64,000 bases of DNA, from the NCBI GenBank assembly GCA_028692715.1, contig JAQUWU010000009.1, positions 59,900 to 123,899 on the forward strand, read 5' to 3'. Of the stretch, positions 1 through 8,135 are shown piece by piece. Source of the stretch: Paludibacter sp. (GTDB lineage Bacteria > Bacteroidota > Bacteroidia > Bacteroidales > Paludibacteraceae). Positions within the stretch are counted from its first letter, which is position 1, and every line of letters starts with the position of its first letter. Below the pieces are notes generated by a model, which saw only the letters and a list, made by a program, of their open reading frames with translations, searched no databases and was not told the DNA's origin. A program made the translations under genes and the position numbers.

Positions 1-177
1 GAAATGACAAGCGCAGAACTAATGAAAGAGTTTCTGTATTATGGTATAAGTGCTATATCATTAGTAATCACCGGAAGTGAAAATAGAAGTGGCTTGCGGG
101 CATGTGTTTCATTTGTTCGTATGGAGCAAATGGAAATTCTTGAAAGCAGATTGAAAGAATTTGTCGATAGAAAGTAA
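1..177 (+). CDS. C-terminal fragment of a PLP-dependent aminotransferase (class I/II)
   Basis: The window opens inside this gene; the visible 58 codons run in frame 1 to TAA at 175-177. The peptide contains FLYYGISAISLVITGSE and GLRACVSFV, which resembles the C-terminal small domain of class I/II pyridoxal-phosphate aminotransferases common in Bacteroidales. The PLP lysine and the rest of the catalytic domain lie upstream of the window, so substrate cannot be judged. A hairpin follows the stop at once, so this is probably the last gene of its transcript. Assignment rests on the tail only and is tentative. Confidence 0.5.
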   Translation, partial: EMTSAELMKEFLYYGISAISLVITGSENRSGLRACVSFVRMEQMEILESRLKEFVDRK

Positions 178-210
178 AAAAAGGCAGAATTTGATTTTCT
201 GCCCTTTTGT
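178..210. terminator. Bidirectional terminator between convergent genes
   Basis: GGCAGAA (183-189) pairs with TTCTGCC (197-203) around a short loop, with an A-run on the left and TTTT on the right. It lies between the convergent aminotransferase and aldolase genes and could serve both. Confidence 0.6.
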
Positions 211-215
211 GTAAT

Positions 216-881
216 TTAAAATTCTATATCATATAAGCCTTCAGCATCTTTTTCGAACCAATCGAGACTCATATCAGTCATAGGATGACTTCTAAGTCGT
301 TCCAAAATTTCAAAATTGATTGTCGCTGCATGACTACCCGCCATACTTACCCTATGTACTTGATCGACAGTCTTAAAACTTGCAGCCAATACTTTAGTGC
401 TAAGTTTGAATTGTTCGATATTATCCACAATATGTTTTACAACTTCAATTCCGTGTGAAGAAATATTATCCAGACGATTTACATAGGGTGCTACCCAATC
501 GGCTCCGGCACGAGCTGCAACTAATGCTTGTTGTTGTGTGAAGATAGCCGTAGCTGTAACATTGAATCCGGCATCTTTTAGCATTGGCATTGCTTTGTAA
601 CCCTCAAGGGATACCGGTATTTTTACATAATAATTGTCACCTAGACTATATTTTGCTTTGTATGCTTTTGCCTCACGTACCATATCTACAGCATTGCGAC
701 TAATCATTTGAATATGCAGCATTTTGTCTCCTACTATATCAATTATTCCAGGTAATATCTCAGACAATGTTTTTTTTTCGGCGGCAATAATAGTCGGATT
801 AGTTGTTACCCCTGCAATTGGGAAATAATAAAAAAGTTCTTTCAGTTCGGCAACGTTTGCCGTGTCAGCTAAATAAATCAT
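216..881 (-). CDS. fsa: Fructose-6-phosphate aldolase / small transaldolase (TalC/MipB type)
   Basis: A 221-residue protein, the usual length of the short class I transaldolase family. It forms a single TIM barrel. The Schiff-base lysine is K87 in the motif YYVKIPVS, and the N-terminal strand MIYLADTANV and the segment GVTTNPTII are typical of the family. These enzymes cleave or form fructose 6-phosphate from dihydroxyacetone and glyceraldehyde 3-phosphate, or act as transaldolases, in the cytoplasm; sequence alone does not settle which. The gene stands alone, convergent with the aminotransferase and divergent from the next gene. A TAnnTTTG-type motif lies just upstream on the minus strand. 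The family call is secure, the exact substrate less so. Confidence 0.88.
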   Translation of the reverse strand: MIYLADTANVAELKELFYYFPIAGVTTNPTIIAAEKKTLSEILPGIIDIVGDKMLHIQMISRNAVDMVREAKAYKAKYSLGDNYYVKIPVSLEGYKAMPMLKDAGFNVTATAIFTQQQALVAARAGADWVAPYVNRLDNISSHGIEVVKHIVDNIEQFKLSTKVLAASFKTVDQVHRVSMAGSHAATINFEILERLRSHPMTDMSLDWFEKDAEGLYDIEF

Positions 882-907
882 ATATTTTGTATTTAAATTT
901 GTAATTG

Positions 908-915
908 CAAAATTA
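908..915 (-). promoter_or_regulatory. Candidate -7 promoter element for the aldolase gene
   Basis: Read on the minus strand the bases are TAATTTTG, matching the Bacteroidota TAnnTTTG -7 consensus, about 27 nt upstream of the start codon. No clear -33 TTTG is visible. Confidence 0.45.
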
Positions 916-1017
916 CTTTAAACACAAGCAATAACCTTAGAACAACTGTTAAAAGGGCTATTTTTTTTTAAACCAATAAGAGTTCGTCATTATTCTAGGG
1001 GTTTTCATTATTTATTG

Positions 1018-1025
1018 TAATTTTG
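1018..1025 (+). promoter_or_regulatory. Candidate -7 promoter element for the following gene
   Basis: TAATTTTG matches TAnnTTTG. It lies only 10 nt before the ATG at 1036, so transcription would start almost at that ATG. The second ATG at 1045 would leave a more normal short leader. Confidence 0.4.
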
Positions 1026-1035
1026 CACCATTATA

Positions 1036-1584
1036 ATGAATCGAATGATATCAAAAATACAAATACAATTAACCGGCGTGGCTGCGGAGCTGGTATTAGG
1101 CAATTATATGCCCAAAGACAGCACAATTTTTAATAATTGGGAAGACTTTTTCCACTACAACGATGTCATTCATGAATCTCAATTGTTGGTGGAATATATA
1201 TCAAATATTCAAATAATGGAAAATGAGCAATTAATTTTTTCCGGAAGTATTCCTGCACTTCAGTTGCGACAACAAAAAAGTTTTATTCCTGTTCTACAGG
1301 AGAATTCATTATATCTTCGAACAGAGTGTGCTGAACGGGCAGTTTATCAGACTGTATTTGAGGTAGAAAATTTTGATAAAATGAAATTGTTTTTCGAAAC
1401 TCAGGATTATGATTTGCTTTTTAAAGTTGGAAATTCATTTCTGTCAAAAGTTATTTATGATGACAAAGTACTTAATAATGAATGGAAAAGTGGTAAGCCG
1501 GTGGGAAATATTTGCCTATTGTGTAGATGTGAAAATGGCTTTTTGGTTCCTTTGTATGATGCAATAAAAAAGTTAAGTCGTTAA
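1036..1584 (+). CDS. Uncharacterised 182-residue cytoplasmic protein
   Basis: The product is 182 residues with no signal peptide, membrane segment or motif I recognise. It is moderately rich in aromatic and acidic residues and looks globular. Two possible starts are close together: ATG at 1036 and an in-frame ATG at 1045. The upstream promoter-like element favours the second because it would otherwise leave almost no leader. The gene is divergent from the aldolase and is followed by a 900-bp repeat-filled gap, so it is probably monocistronic. Its length and ordinary codon use suggest a real gene; no function is proposed. Confidence 0.7.
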   Translation: MNRMISKIQIQLTGVAAELVLGNYMPKDSTIFNNWEDFFHYNDVIHESQLLVEYISNIQIMENEQLIFSGSIPALQLRQQKSFIPVLQENSLYLRTECAERAVYQTVFEVENFDKMKLFFETQDYDLLFKVGNSFLSKVIYDDKVLNNEWKSGKPVGNICLLCRCENGFLVPLYDAIKKLSR

Positions 1585-1623
1585 TGTTTCTTTTTGATTT
1601 TCTATGCTTTTCTATTCTCAATG

Positions 1624-1869
1624 GTTCGTTATAAAAACAACTATTGTATTTAAATACAACAATTTAGTTATAAGATTTAATGACTTTAATGATTGCTCCA
1701 AATAAAAAAGTAAACGCAAAGGTCGCAAAGTTTTAAATACCTTATATTCAACAACAAGAGAAAGAACGCTAAGACAAAAACTTTCAGTTTTTCTTTGCGG
1801 CTTTGCAACTTAGCGGCTTTGCGCCTGCCTGCTGCAGGTAGGTTCAAAAAATCTTTTTTTATAACGAAC
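1624..1869. repeat. MITE-like element with perfect 14-bp terminal inverted repeats
   Basis: The element is bounded by GTTCGTTATAAAAA (1624-1637) and its exact reverse complement (1856-1869), 246 bp end to end. Inside, a second inverted pair is visible: CGCAAAGGTCGCAAAG near 1712 and CTTTGCGGCTTTGC near 1794. A third small palindrome, CCTGCCTGCTGCAGGTAGG, lies near the right end. No coding capacity. Confidence 0.7.
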
Positions 1870-1913
1870 TATTCTATTCTGTATCCAATCCCAAAATCTG
1901 TAATTTTTATGTT

Positions 1914-1958
1914 ACTACTCAGCCCCTCAACCCCCCTAAAGGGGGAGTTCTGGGGAGT
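1914..1958. repeat. C/G-rich palindromic repeat (CCCCCTAAAGGGGG family)
   Basis: The sequence begins ACTACTCAGCCCC, continues through CCCCCCTAAAGGGGGAG and ends near TCTGGGGAG. It matches one end of the larger elements at 12906-13063 and 54196-54378, so it is probably a partial copy. The core is the same as that found inside several polysaccharide genes. Confidence 0.65.
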
Positions 1959-2094
1959 CAATTAAAGTTAATTCGTAATTTTTTTTTACTTTCATGGTGA
2001 ATTTACCTTGCATGTTTGTGACAAAATTGCTACTCAAAAACAACTGTATTAGTGCTGAGTTACAATTTTTTCCTGTGCCGAAAAACGCAAATAA

Positions 2095-2223
2095 TACCAT
2101 CTGTACATATAAAATAGCCCAAAGCTATTTTATATGTCTACTGTGGTTAATGCCGATGTATACAAACAAATAGGGCAATGAGACAAAGTCGAAATTGGAC
2201 TGTATTGTTTGTGCTATCGGTAT
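2095..2223 (+). repeat. Interspersed repeat, copy 1 (partner at 17714-17875, inverted)
   Basis: It contains a hairpin, ACATATAAAATAGCCC with GGGCTATTTTATATGT-like partner, then TGTGGTTAATGCCGATGTAT and AATTGGACTGTATTGTTTGT. The same order occurs on the opposite strand at 17714-17875, but that copy carries about 33 extra bases after GCCGATGTAT. Confidence 0.7.
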
Positions 2224-2275
2224 AAACGCAAACTTGTAAATACCCATAGTTCAACATGGTATCTAAACTGAATTT

Positions 2276-2388
2276 TGTGGGAATTTGCGCTATTTGTGTA
2301 TTTCGTAAGTACGGAACGTCGAAATACTCTGTTTACGCCTGTCTTCCATCAGGTAGATTCAAAAAAGACTTTTCGGAGGACACTCTTT
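2276..2388 (+). repeat. Interspersed repeat, copy 1 (shorter partner at 49503-49585)
   Basis: Both copies share AATTTGCGCTATTTG, then GCCTGTCTNCCATCAGGTAG, then TTTCGGANNACACTC. This copy has about 27 extra bases between the first two blocks, containing CGTCGAAATACTC. An apparent open frame across this region is a by-product of the repeat. Confidence 0.6.
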
Positions 2389-2494
2389 TATTGGAAAATA
2401 TTATTAAGATATTTAATTTTTCGCCAAACATTTTTAAGCATTTAATTGTTTCCTTTATAAATTTAAACTTAATAATAGGAAATTAAATATTTAT

Positions 2495-4891
2495 ATGAAG
2501 GAGAAACTATATTTGTTGTTGTTATTTATTGTATTACAGATTCCGGCATTTGCTCAAAAAGGAACAATTAAAGGGCGTGTTTTTAATGAAAAAACGAATC
2601 AACCTTTGGAGTTTGCCAATATATTAATTCAGGGAACTCTTATAGGTTCTACATCCGATCTTGATGGAAATTTTATTTTTGCAGGAATAGATCCCGGCTT
2701 TGTAAGATTGGTAGTTAGTACATTAGGTTTCGAAACAAATGTTTCAGCAGAGATACAGGTGCAGGGAAACCAGACGGCTTTTATTGATATATCGCTGAAG
2801 GAATCAGCAGTTGCACTTCAGGAAGTTACGGTGCGTCAGAACTTGAATCTGAAACGAATTGAAAGTCCTTTATCCGTTTTGAATATTGGTGTTCAGGAAA
2901 TAGAGAAAAGTGCAGGTGCCAACAGAGATGTTTCAAAAGTTGTACAGTCACTTCCCGGAGTGGGTGTAACTGACCCAAATAGAAACGATTTAATCGTTCG
3001 TGGTGGTGGTCCATCTGAGAATGTGTTTTATCTTGATGGTATTGAAATTCCAGTCATCAATCACTTCGCTACACAAGGATCCTCGGGAGGTTCTGTGGGG
3101 ATTATTAATCCCGATTTTGTTCGTGAAATTGGTTTTTATACCGGAGCATTTCCTGCAAACAGAGGGAATGCTTTGAGTTCTGTAATGGATATAAAGCAAA
3201 AAGATGGAAGTAAAGACAGGATTCATACAAAACTTTCGGTAGGTGCTTCGGATGCTGCTTTGACTCTTGATGGACCAATTGGGAAAAAATCAACTTTTAT
3301 TGTCTCGGCACGTCAATCTTATTTGCAATTTCTATTTAAAGCTATTGGATTACCTTTTTTGCCTACCTACAATGACTTTCAACTTAAATACAAATATAAA
3401 ATTGATGCTAAAAACGAAATTTCATTTATTGGTATTGGTGCCATTGATGATTTAGTACTAAATACTGAATTGAAATCGAGCGGATCCGAAGCTCAAAAGT
3501 ATTTATTGTCTTATTTACCCGTTTACAAGCAGTGGAATTACACCGTGGGAACCGTTTATAAACATTTTGCAGGAACACATTATGATACCTGGGTATTGAG
3601 CCGTAATATGTTACGTAATACAAATTTTAAATATCAGGACGATGACGAGTCAAAGCCCAAAACACAGGATTATTCTTCTGACGAAGCCGAAAATAAACTG
3701 CGATTTGAAAGAACATATCCCGATTTACCTATCAAGTTATCGTATGGAGCTGGGCTGAAGTATTCGCATTATACCAATACGACTTACCGTCAACTTTTTA
3801 TCAATAATATGGTAGATAGTTTAAATTACAAGACTAAAATAAATTTGTTTGGTTATCAGGCTTTTGTTCAGGCATCTGATGAATATCTGGAAGATAGATT
3901 GAGAGTGTCTTTGGGTATAAATTTTGCCGGACTTGATTATAACAACAATATGCGAAATCCCTTAAATCAATTTTCACCACGTTTATCAGCTTCGTATTCG
4001 TTGTCCGAAAAGTTAGACTTAAATGGGAATATTGGTCGATATTCGTTACAACCGGCTTATACAACACTTGGTTTTAAAAATTCCGCAGGAGATTTTGTAA
4101 ATAAAAACGAAAATTTACGATATACAATTTCAAATCAGGCCATTGTAGGATTTGAATACCGACCCATGAACAAAGTAAAAATGACAATAGAAGGATTTTA
4201 CAAACAGTATGAAAATTATCCCGTTTCGGTGGCCGATGGTTTAAGTATTGCAAGCAAAGGAACTAATTTTGGTCAGGTGGGCGATGAAGAAATTGTATCC
4301 ATAGGTAAAGGTCGTGCTTATGGAGTTGAGTTTTTGGCAAAAGTGATGGAAATGAGAAATTTGAACGTGACCGCCACCTATACCTATTTTAGAAGCGAAT
4401 TTACCGATTCGACCGGCGTGAATTATTTTCGTTCGTCATGGGATACACGTCATTTAGTTAATTTAATTGCAAGTTATAAACTACCCAAAAACTGGAATGT
4501 GGCCATACGTTGGAGGTTTGTAGGCGGTGCTCCATATACTCCTATCGATTCCATTTCTTATATACGAGCGGCCTGGAATGTGACAAATCAACCGTATTCG
4601 GATTATAAAAAGTTTAATACCTTAAGTTTGCCTAATTCTCATCAATTAGATATGCGTATTGATAAAGAATTTTATTTCAAAAAATGGGTGCTAAATTTGT
4701 ACACTGATATCCAGAATGTGTATAATTTCAAAACACAATCTGCACCAATTTATACTAATCTGATTGAAAACGGGGGACCTGAAAATGTGATTCCAGATCC
4801 AAATGGTGACGACACTAAACAAGGATTGAGAACCATTGAAAGTTTTGGAGGTACCATTTTGCCAACTATTGGGATAATAATTAAAATTTAA
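2495..4891 (+). CDS. TonB-dependent outer-membrane receptor with carboxypeptidase-like N-terminal domain
   Basis: The 798-residue product begins with a signal peptide (residues 1-20, ending AFAQ). It is followed by a CarboxypepD_reg-like beta-sandwich (about 22-105, GTIKGRVFNEKTNQPLEFAN), a plug domain (about 118-230, with VVQSLPGV and DLIVRGGGPSENVFYLDGIE) and a long C-terminal beta-barrel. This is the usual architecture of Bacteroidota TonB-dependent transporters that take up nutrients across the outer membrane. It is not a SusC-type protein: it is shorter, and no SusD lipoprotein follows. The next gene, 34 bp downstream, encodes a small secreted protein and is probably cotranscribed. Substrate cannot be told from sequence. 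Upstream lies a repeat-rich 900-bp gap. Confidence 0.9.
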   Translation: MKEKLYLLLLFIVLQIPAFAQKGTIKGRVFNEKTNQPLEFANILIQGTLIGSTSDLDGNFIFAGIDPGFVRLVVSTLGFETNVSAEIQVQGNQTAFIDISLKESAVALQEVTVRQNLNLKRIESPLSVLNIGVQEIEKSAGANRDVSKVVQSLPGVGVTDPNRNDLIVRGGGPSENVFYLDGIEIPVINHFATQGSSGGSVGIINPDFVREIGFYTGAFPANRGNALSSVMDIKQKDGSKDRIHTKLSVGASDAALTLDGPIGKKSTFIVSARQSYLQFLFKAIGLPFLPTYNDFQLKYKYKIDAKNEISFIGIGAIDDLVLNTELKSSGSEAQKYLLSYLPVYKQWNYTVGTVYKHFAGTHYDTWVLSRNMLRNTNFKYQDDDESKPKTQDYSSDEAENKLRFERTYPDLPIKLSYGAGLKYSHYTNTTYRQLFINNMVDSLNYKTKINLFGYQAFVQASDEYLEDRLRVSLGINFAGLDYNNNMRNPLNQFSPRLSASYSLSEKLDLNGNIGRYSLQPAYTTLGFKNSAGDFVNKNENLRYTISNQAIVGFEYRPMNKVKMTIEGFYKQYENYPVSVADGLSIASKGTNFGQVGDEEIVSIGKGRAYGVEFLAKVMEMRNLNVTATYTYFRSEFTDSTGVNYFRSSWDTRHLVNLIASYKLPKNWNVAIRWRFVGGAPYTPIDSISYIRAAWNVTNQPYSDYKKFNTLSLPNSHQLDMRIDKEFYFKKWVLNLYTDIQNVYNFKTQSAPIYTNLIENGGPENVIPDPNGDDTKQGLRTIESFGGTILPTIGIIIKI

Positions 4892-4925
4892 TATCTGATT
4901 TAATTACAACTTGATTTAAAATAAT

Positions 4926-5660
4926 ATGAAGACAAAAAATATAATTGCAGCATTTCTTGTTATTGCAATTTCAACAATAGTTTCTGCTAAAGGGAAAAAA
5001 GATGTTTATTCTAATGAAAATTATGGATTAAATTATACTGGAACAACTATTACTGTAAAGTTTGAAAAGGGCAGTGAATTTAATCATCCACTTTTTGCCA
5101 TTTGGTTAGCCGATGAAAAAGGAGGATATATTCAACCTTTGTATGTTTCTGAAAGCATTGGGAATGGCGTTTTTAAACGAGCCAGTCGTAAAGCAGGGCG
5201 TTGGCAGGCGGGCGAAATTCAACGACCTGCTGCATTACCTTATTGGGTACATCAACGTGGAATTTTGAATGAGTTAGGAACTTATAATCCCACACCTCAA
5301 AAGCCAGAAGTCGATGCGTATACAGGAGCTACTCCTAATGGCTCATTTATATTAAATTCCATAACTGAAAAACCATTAAATGGGAAATACAAAGTTATGC
5401 TTGAATTAAATCAATCGTGGGACTGGAATGAGTTTTGGTACAACAATCGTTACCCTGAAGATAAAGAATTTAAAACATCAAGTCAACCCGCATTAGTTTA
5501 TTCAGTAGATATTGATACGGATAAACCGCAGGATGAGTATGTTATGAATGTGATAGGGCGAAGTCATTATTCAGGTGAAGATGGAAAATTATACGAAGAT
5601 TTGACAACCATGACTACTGCATTGAAAATTGCTAAGCGAATAACGGTGAAAATTAAATAA
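4926..5660 (+). CDS. Secreted protein of unknown function, TonB-receptor partner
   Basis: A 244-residue protein with a clear signal peptide (MKTKNIIAAFLVIAISTIVSA). The mature part is beta-rich, with segments HPLFAIWLADEKGGYIQPLY and RYPEDKEF. The pattern of a 'viewable' hydrophobic strand followed by W-rich segments (WHQR-like, SWDWNEFWYNNRY) loosely resembles DUF2271-type periplasmic proteins, but I would not insist on this. It lies 34 bp after the TonB receptor and reads in the same direction, so it likely shares its transcript and perhaps its substrate. No lipobox cysteine is present, which points to a periplasmic or secreted location. Confidence 0.7.
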   Translation: MKTKNIIAAFLVIAISTIVSAKGKKDVYSNENYGLNYTGTTITVKFEKGSEFNHPLFAIWLADEKGGYIQPLYVSESIGNGVFKRASRKAGRWQAGEIQRPAALPYWVHQRGILNELGTYNPTPQKPEVDAYTGATPNGSFILNSITEKPLNGKYKVMLELNQSWDWNEFWYNNRYPEDKEFKTSSQPALVYSVDIDTDKPQDEYVMNVIGRSHYSGEDGKLYEDLTTMTTALKIAKRITVKIK

Positions 5661-5925
5661 TCGTTGAAAGTAGTTTCAAATATTTAATGATATGTTTAGT
5701 TGTACCCTCCTCAATGGCTTAAAGATTGAAGTTTTAATAAGAATCAATTTGGTAAAAACAAGCTAATATTTAGTCAATCCTACCCAATATTTTGGAAAAA
5801 TGACCTGGGATTAGGGATTTCTGAAATTAAATTCTGACTGTACTATTTTGACTTGTGAAAATATAATAATATTACACTTGCCTGCAGCAGTGAGGGAATT
5901 CGACTACATTGTTTTTGAAACGGTA

Positions 5926-7128
5926 TTATTTAGAGTTTCGATGTTTTAATACTTTCCTTTTAGTTATTGCAAACCAGCTTGCTGAACGCATTAATAATAA
6001 TACAATTATTGGGAAAACCGCGATATTTATTTCCTGAATAGAAAGGGCAAATACAATTAAAGCAGAAATCAATAAAATTATATTTGCAATTTGATAAAAA
6101 AACAGTGCAATACGTAAGGGACGAATCCATATTAAAATAGCAACGAAAAAATTTAAAGGATTGAGCCATAGAATATTTAAATTGTTTTTTACTAAAGGGT
6201 GAATTGAAATAAGCATCAAGTAGAGAACAACAAACCCTCCTAATCCCGTGATGAATTGTAATATGGTATCAAAAAGCACATGATGATTCTTTTTGATAAT
6301 GTCAATAATAGTTATAATTATGCCAATAATCAAAATCAAAATGCTTATTGATAATGGTTTAAATAACCAAAAATCATTGTTTTCAGCAATTACATTCTTT
6401 TCGACAAGTATTTTTCTCTCTTTTACAAGCCTTTTATTTTCATTGTTTTTTGTCAATATATCTGCAGTATGAAATTCTTCCATCAAATTTTCCGGAAGAA
6501 ATTCACTTTCAGCAGTTGTTGCATAACGATCCGCATCCCGGCCAAATACCAAATCTATTCCAAATTTTAACCATGTGTCAGTCCCCACAAAAGTTCCAAC
6601 CCATTGACGGAAAGTTTTTGAGTCTGAGTTTTGTTTAAATTTTACATATCCATTTAATGATGCTAATATTTTATCGCGTGGACGGGTTGCGCAATTATCA
6701 AAAACAAAATTGTAGCGGTACACTCGGTTTTGTGGTTCATAATTGCTAAGAAGAAGGTTCATTAATGCCCTCTTTTCAGTTACAGAAAGATTTAAAATTT
6801 GTTCCCAAACCACAGAGTTTCGCGCCGCATATTCCGGTAAAAAAAACTTTGTGTCATAAACGCCTAATTGATAATCTGTTTCTCCTTTTATAAATTTATA
6901 ATAAAAGTTTTCTGTCTCGAAACTAAATATACCATAATTGAAAACAACATCTATCCCTGATATGGAATCATTTACTCTGATAGCCGTGTGACCGAATTTT
7001 GCATAAACTTCTTCTCCGGGCGAACAGGTTATTAAGCTATATATAGCCGAGTCGCTGATTGAAAGATTTTGTGCCTTAATACTTAAAACAATAAATGATA
7101 CAAGAGTAATCAGAAGAAATTTTCTCAT
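5926..7128 (-). CDS. DUF4105 membrane protein, Lnb-like lipoprotein N-acyltransferase
   Basis: The 400-residue product has a signal peptide (residues 1-19), a periplasmic DUF4105 domain (about 25-235) and about five transmembrane helices from residue 250 onward. Conserved-looking catalytic candidates are H47 in KFGHTAIRV and C146 in NFVFDNCATRPRD. Known biology: a DUF4105 protein has been described as the lipoprotein N-acyltransferase (Lnb) of Bacteroides, which lacks the classical Lnt. This protein has the matching layout of a cysteine-containing periplasmic domain plus a membrane bundle. The role as Lnb is therefore inferred from family membership. The gene is single, divergent from the Crp-type regulator, with its own TAnnTTTG-like promoter. 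Confidence 0.75.
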   Translation of the reverse strand: MRKFLLITLVSFIVLSIKAQNLSISDSAIYSLITCSPGEEVYAKFGHTAIRVNDSISGIDVVFNYGIFSFETENFYYKFIKGETDYQLGVYDTKFFLPEYAARNSVVWEQILNLSVTEKRALMNLLLSNYEPQNRVYRYNFVFDNCATRPRDKILASLNGYVKFKQNSDSKTFRQWVGTFVGTDTWLKFGIDLVFGRDADRYATTAESEFLPENLMEEFHTADILTKNNENKRLVKERKILVEKNVIAENNDFWLFKPLSISILILIIGIIITIIDIIKKNHHVLFDTILQFITGLGGFVVLYLMLISIHPLVKNNLNILWLNPLNFFVAILIWIRPLRIALFFYQIANIILLISALIVFALSIQEINIAVFPIIVLLLMRSASWFAITKRKVLKHRNSK

Positions 7129-7152
7129 AATACAATTTTACATTGAATGTTA

Positions 7153-7160
7153 CAAAAGTA
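7153..7160 (-). promoter_or_regulatory. Candidate -7 promoter element for the DUF4105 gene
   Basis: The minus-strand reading is TACTTTTG, matching TAnnTTTG, about 25 nt upstream of the start codon. Confidence 0.45.
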
Positions 7161-7331
7161 ATAATATTTTTTAAAAATTATTGATTGAATTTATTCTTTT
7201 TGAACGTTAAATATCTCGAATAGACTAAATATAATTTATTTGTGATGTTCATTCTTAAGAATTGAAATGGCTTTCTTGTCTTTTTTTATGAGGTTTTTAC
7301 CCTATTTCAACAATTTATGTCGAAAAATTAC

Positions 7332-7339
7332 TAAATTTG
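7332..7339 (+). promoter_or_regulatory. Candidate -7 promoter element for the Crp-type regulator
   Basis: TAAATTTG matches TAnnTTTG, 44 nt before the ATG at 7384. Because this element would lie inside a longer upstream-extended frame, it supports the downstream start. Confidence 0.5.
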
Positions 7340-7383
7340 TGCTTTATAACATTGTTGTCAAACATATTTCTACCCTTTTAATT

Positions 7384-8085
7384 ATGGCAAAAAAGAATGT
7401 TTTTGAACTCAAACCTCTAGAGGATGTTCTTTCAGTTTGGGATGTTCTTACTCCGGACGAAAAACAATTTGTAAATAATAACTATACTGTCCATTATTTC
7501 AAAAAGAACGAAATTATTCATTGTGAAGGAGATATACCTACCCATATGATGATTTTGGCCGATGGGAAAGTAAAAGTATATAAAGAGGGTGTAGGAAGTC
7601 GTTCTCAAATTATTAGAATGTTAAAGCCGGGAGAGCATTTTGGTTATCGTGCTATTGTTGCAAATGAAGGCTATAATACAAATGTTATGGCTTTTGAAGC
7701 TTCAACAGTTTATATGATAAAAGCTGATATTTTTATTTCGATACTTCGTCATAATAATGCATTTTGTTATCGGTTTTTGGAAGAAATGGCTACTGATTTA
7801 GCAGCATCCGATGCCCGAACTGTCAATTTGACACAAAAACACATTCGTGGTCGTTTGGCAGAGGCTTTGTTGATACTTAGAAAAAATTACGGTTTGGAAG
7901 AAGATGGAGCAACCATCAGTATTTATTTATCTCGCGAGGACTTAGCCAATTTGTCGAATATGACTACTTCGAATGCTATCAGAACATTGTCGAATTTTGT
8001 TAACGAACAGATAATAGCTATGGATGGTCGTAAATTGAAAATTATTGACGAAGACCGATTGCGAAAAATAAGTAAGATGGGCTAA
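7384..8085 (+). CDS. Crp/Fnr-family transcription regulator
   Basis: With the start at 7384 the product is 233 residues, the normal size. Residues about 20-135 form the cyclic-nucleotide-like jelly roll (GDIPTHMMILADGKVKVYKEG, RMLKPGEHFGYRAIVANE). A C-terminal winged helix-turn-helix spans about 170-205, with LSREDLANLSNMTTSNAIRT. No cysteine cluster for an iron-sulfur centre is seen, so it is not a classic Fnr; the ligand is unknown. An in-frame ATG at 7267 would add 39 residues that resemble no known N-terminus and would place the promoter inside the gene, so I reject it. The TPR gene follows 50 bp later and may be cotranscribed. Confidence 0.85.
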   Translation: MAKKNVFELKPLEDVLSVWDVLTPDEKQFVNNNYTVHYFKKNEIIHCEGDIPTHMMILADGKVKVYKEGVGSRSQIIRMLKPGEHFGYRAIVANEGYNTNVMAFEASTVYMIKADIFISILRHNNAFCYRFLEEMATDLAASDARTVNLTQKHIRGRLAEALLILRKNYGLEEDGATISIYLSREDLANLSNMTTSNAIRTLSNFVNEQIIAMDGRKLKIIDEDRLRKISKMG

Positions 8086-8135
8086 TTGTTTCGGATATTA
8101 ACGCCAAAATATTTTTATTATTGATAACTGAAACA

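Noticed and set aside
2256-2486. 76-codon open frame before the TonB receptor
   Set aside because: It runs through an interspersed repeat also found at 49503-49585, and the product has no protein-like features.
7267-7383. N-terminal extension of the Crp-type regulator
   Set aside because: It precedes the family's normal N-terminus and overlaps a promoter-like motif.
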